A stretch of DNA of 25,089 nt from assembly GCA_965662575.1 (NCBI GenBank), contig CBFIHN010000024.1, forward strand, positions 1 to 25,089, read 5' to 3'. Source of the DNA: CBFIHN01 sp965662575. GTDB taxonomy: Bacteria; Pseudomonadota; Gammaproteobacteria; Francisellales; CACEW01. Position 1 is the stretch's first letter, and each line of letters starts with the position of its first letter. The translations under genes were made by a program, and so were the position numbers. The notes beneath the pieces were generated by a model. It was not told where the DNA came from. It saw only the letters and a program-made list of their open reading frames with translations, and searched no databases. Of this stretch, positions 23,641 through 25,089 are shown in pieces.

Positions 23641-25089
23641 ATGCCTGATATAAAAGTAGAGTCCATTACTTTTGAATCACAATTGATCGCGGCTGCAAAC
23701 CCTAAGTCGAACAATGAAAATGAGGAAGATAAGAAATTAAATATGCCTGAAGATAGCGAGTCGGAAAATGGCAGTCTATCGACAGATGCATCTAACATTC
23801 AAGACATTCAAGCTATTGATGTTGCAGTGGATGAATCACGCTTACATAACAGCATAGATACTGAAGGTGCCGTTCAGCATTTCATTGAAGATAGAAACAG
23901 CAGTAAAGAAATCATCAAGTATATCGAAACCTTAGCTGGAATCTACGAAGTCAAGCGCGAATCCTTAGCAGACAAATATAGCGATGAATATAAAGAAAAT
24001 TTAAAAATACTCGCTGCTTGCTATCGGTTTTTTCAATACAGCGCTAGTCTAGATGAGATAGAAAAAAAAATAAGCAATTTGGGCGACGATCTGGGCGAAA
24101 AAAGCAAAGAAGGGAAGCCTTCATGCTGGTTCATTATCCCAATCCTTGCATCAACCAATGACGGTCGCTTGACATGCTTACGCATTGACCAATGCCTAGA
24201 TAGTTGGGCGTTATTCGATACTTGGTTCAAATCTATGCCACTAGTAGCTGATGGTTTTAATTGGCTTAGCTTTCTTTATTATGCACCGCGTTTAGCCCGG
24301 CATCTCTTGATTGGCTTTAAACATTTGGCTAATGGTGATAGAGGTGCTTATTTTTCACGTCATCGCTATATCATTTGTAATGATTTTGCCTGGTTTGTAA
24401 CTGGGCTGACTACCGCTGGCGATGCATTTGGCTGGTGGTCGCTTGATACATCTGTCCCGTGGTTTCTTGGTGTATATGTTCCTTGGGTGCTAGACAATAT
24501 ACTAATGGCTCCTGTTTTTCCGTGGCACATACACATACATGTTGTGACAGCATTTGCCTCGTGGTTATTAGGGAGTCTCAGTCCTGTTGGGCACCTCATG
24601 CATGTGTCGCCATTATTAACTGCAGCACTTTATCTCTTCGATGTGTGGAATTCGGTGAAGCGCTATGAGGAAGAAGATAAAAAATTTGATGTGGCTATTA
24701 AAAATGAGCAAGACGCTATACAAGAGGCTATAAAGGAGTTAGAAAGTAAATTACAGGATAATATTAAGAAGGCTTTAGAAAAATGCTCATCGATGCAGGA
24801 AAAGCTTGCTGTTGCTAATCAGGCTATCGGCGAGCTTAGAGCACTTGCTGGTGATAATAAGAATCAAATTAAGAATCAAATTAAGAATCAAATCTCGCTG
24901 CTTAATCAAATTGTGTCACGTTATAATAATATCGAGGAAATACAAGCGCGTCGTGATTATCTAAAAGAGGTGCATCATTATAAAATCGGTTTTGCCACTG
25001 CGTTATTTGTAGGTAAGTCAATAGCAACGATATCATTTTTTAGTCTGGGCCTGTTTAATCCGGTTGTCTTTGCCGGAACAGCAATGATC
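23641..25089 (+). CDS. Unrecognised membrane/coiled-coil protein, effector-like (partial, runs off the end)
   Basis: An uninterrupted frame of 483 codons runs from the ATG at 23641 to the window end. AAAGGA lies 7 bp before the start. Layout: an acidic, Ser/Asn/Glu-rich N-terminus (1-90) with no signal peptide, then a helical stretch (about 90-155). A Trp/aromatic-rich hydrophobic region follows (about 160-335, with segments such as WLSFLYYAPRL and ASWLLGSLSPVGHL). Then come a charged coiled coil (about 340-445) containing a KNQI triplet repeat at 407-418, and a further hydrophobic segment at the truncated end. I do not know its function. The layout, and a loose resemblance to Legionella multipass/coiled-coil proteins (PRLARHLLIGFKH...ICNDFAWFVTGL), suggest a secreted host-directed effector. 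That is inference. It stands alone behind an AT-rich spacer and a MITE. Confidence 0.8.
   Translation, partial: MPDIKVESITFESQLIAAANPKSNNENEEDKKLNMPEDSESENGSLSTDASNIQDIQAIDVAVDESRLHNSIDTEGAVQHFIEDRNSSKEIIKYIETLAGIYEVKRESLADKYSDEYKENLKILAACYRFFQYSASLDEIEKKISNLGDDLGEKSKEGKPSCWFIIPILASTNDGRLTCLRIDQCLDSWALFDTWFKSMPLVADGFNWLSFLYYAPRLARHLLIGFKHLANGDRGAYFSRHRYIICNDFAWFVTGLTTAGDAFGWWSLDTSVPWFLGVYVPWVLDNILMAPVFPWHIHIHVVTAFASWLLGSLSPVGHLMHVSPLLTAALYLFDVWNSVKRYEEEDKKFDVAIKNEQDAIQEAIKELESKLQDNIKKALEKCSSMQEKLAVANQAIGELRALAGDNKNQIKNQIKNQISLLNQIVSRYNNIEEIQARRDYLKEVHHYKIGFATALFVGKSIATISFFSLGLFNPVVFAGTAMI
24859..24894 (+). repeat. Three tandem 12-bp repeats inside the effector-like gene
   Basis: AAGAATCAAATT occurs twice in a row, followed by AAGAATCAAATC. 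It encodes KNQI three times in the coiled-coil region (residues 407-418). The unit is a multiple of three, so copy-number change would alter coiled-coil length without shifting the frame. Confidence 0.9.

Overview
The window reads as chromosomal DNA of a gammaproteobacterium. TruB, AroK, AroB, TsaD, PepN, YraN and the GmhA/DiaA-type protein are all of gammaproteobacterial type. The yraN-gmhA/diaA gene pair is a classic gammaproteobacterial neighbourhood. By eye the base composition is moderately AT-rich, and the intergenic spacers are clearly more so. I cannot name the genus. The last gene looks like a host-directed effector from an intracellular lineage (Legionella-like), but that is inference. 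No rRNA, tRNA or CRISPR array was seen.

Layout. (1) Positions 1-1240, + strand: the tail of an unrecognised gene, then yraN and a phosphoheptose isomerase of the GmhA/DiaA family. (2) Positions 1422-5494, - strand: a compact four-gene lipid A glycosylation cluster, transcribed arnT-like, then an arnE/F-like flippase subunit, then arnC-like, then a stand-alone UDP-glucuronate decarboxylase. It lacks the aminotransferase, formyltransferase and deformylase of the full Ara4N pathway. (3) Positions 5629-8282, + strand: truB, then the overlapping aroK-aroB pair. (4) Positions 8427-9544: an unrecognised histidine-rich multipass membrane protein behind a promoter that overlaps a strong Fur-box match, closed by an AT-rich hairpin terminator. 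(5) Positions 9784-13859: a fadD-fadE pair with ATGA-type stop/start overlap, for fatty acid beta-oxidation. (6) Positions 13970-16532: an MFS transporter overlapping a family-1 beta-glycosidase, probably uptake and cleavage of a glycoside. (7) Positions 16529-19531: a ferredoxin-reductase fusion divergent from tsaD; tsaD converges on and overlaps a tRNA-dihydrouridine synthase. (8) Positions 19532-23165: a gene-poor gap with a structured element, then pepN and gmhB. (9) Positions 23166-25089: a gene-poor stretch holding two palindromic elements, one a MITE-like insertion with a 5-bp target duplication. It is followed by an AT-rich promoter region and a large, truncated membrane/coiled-coil protein that runs off the end.

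How the parts fit. GmhA and GmhB are two steps of ADP-heptose synthesis for the LPS core, and the arn-like cluster modifies lipid A, so envelope glycobiology recurs across the window. FadD activates fatty acids and FadE does the first oxidation. AroK/AroB serve chorismate synthesis. TruB, TsaD and Dus are three separate tRNA-modification enzymes. The less explained parts are the Fur-controlled membrane protein, the shortened arn cluster, the MITE, the structured spacer before pepN, and the terminal effector-like gene.
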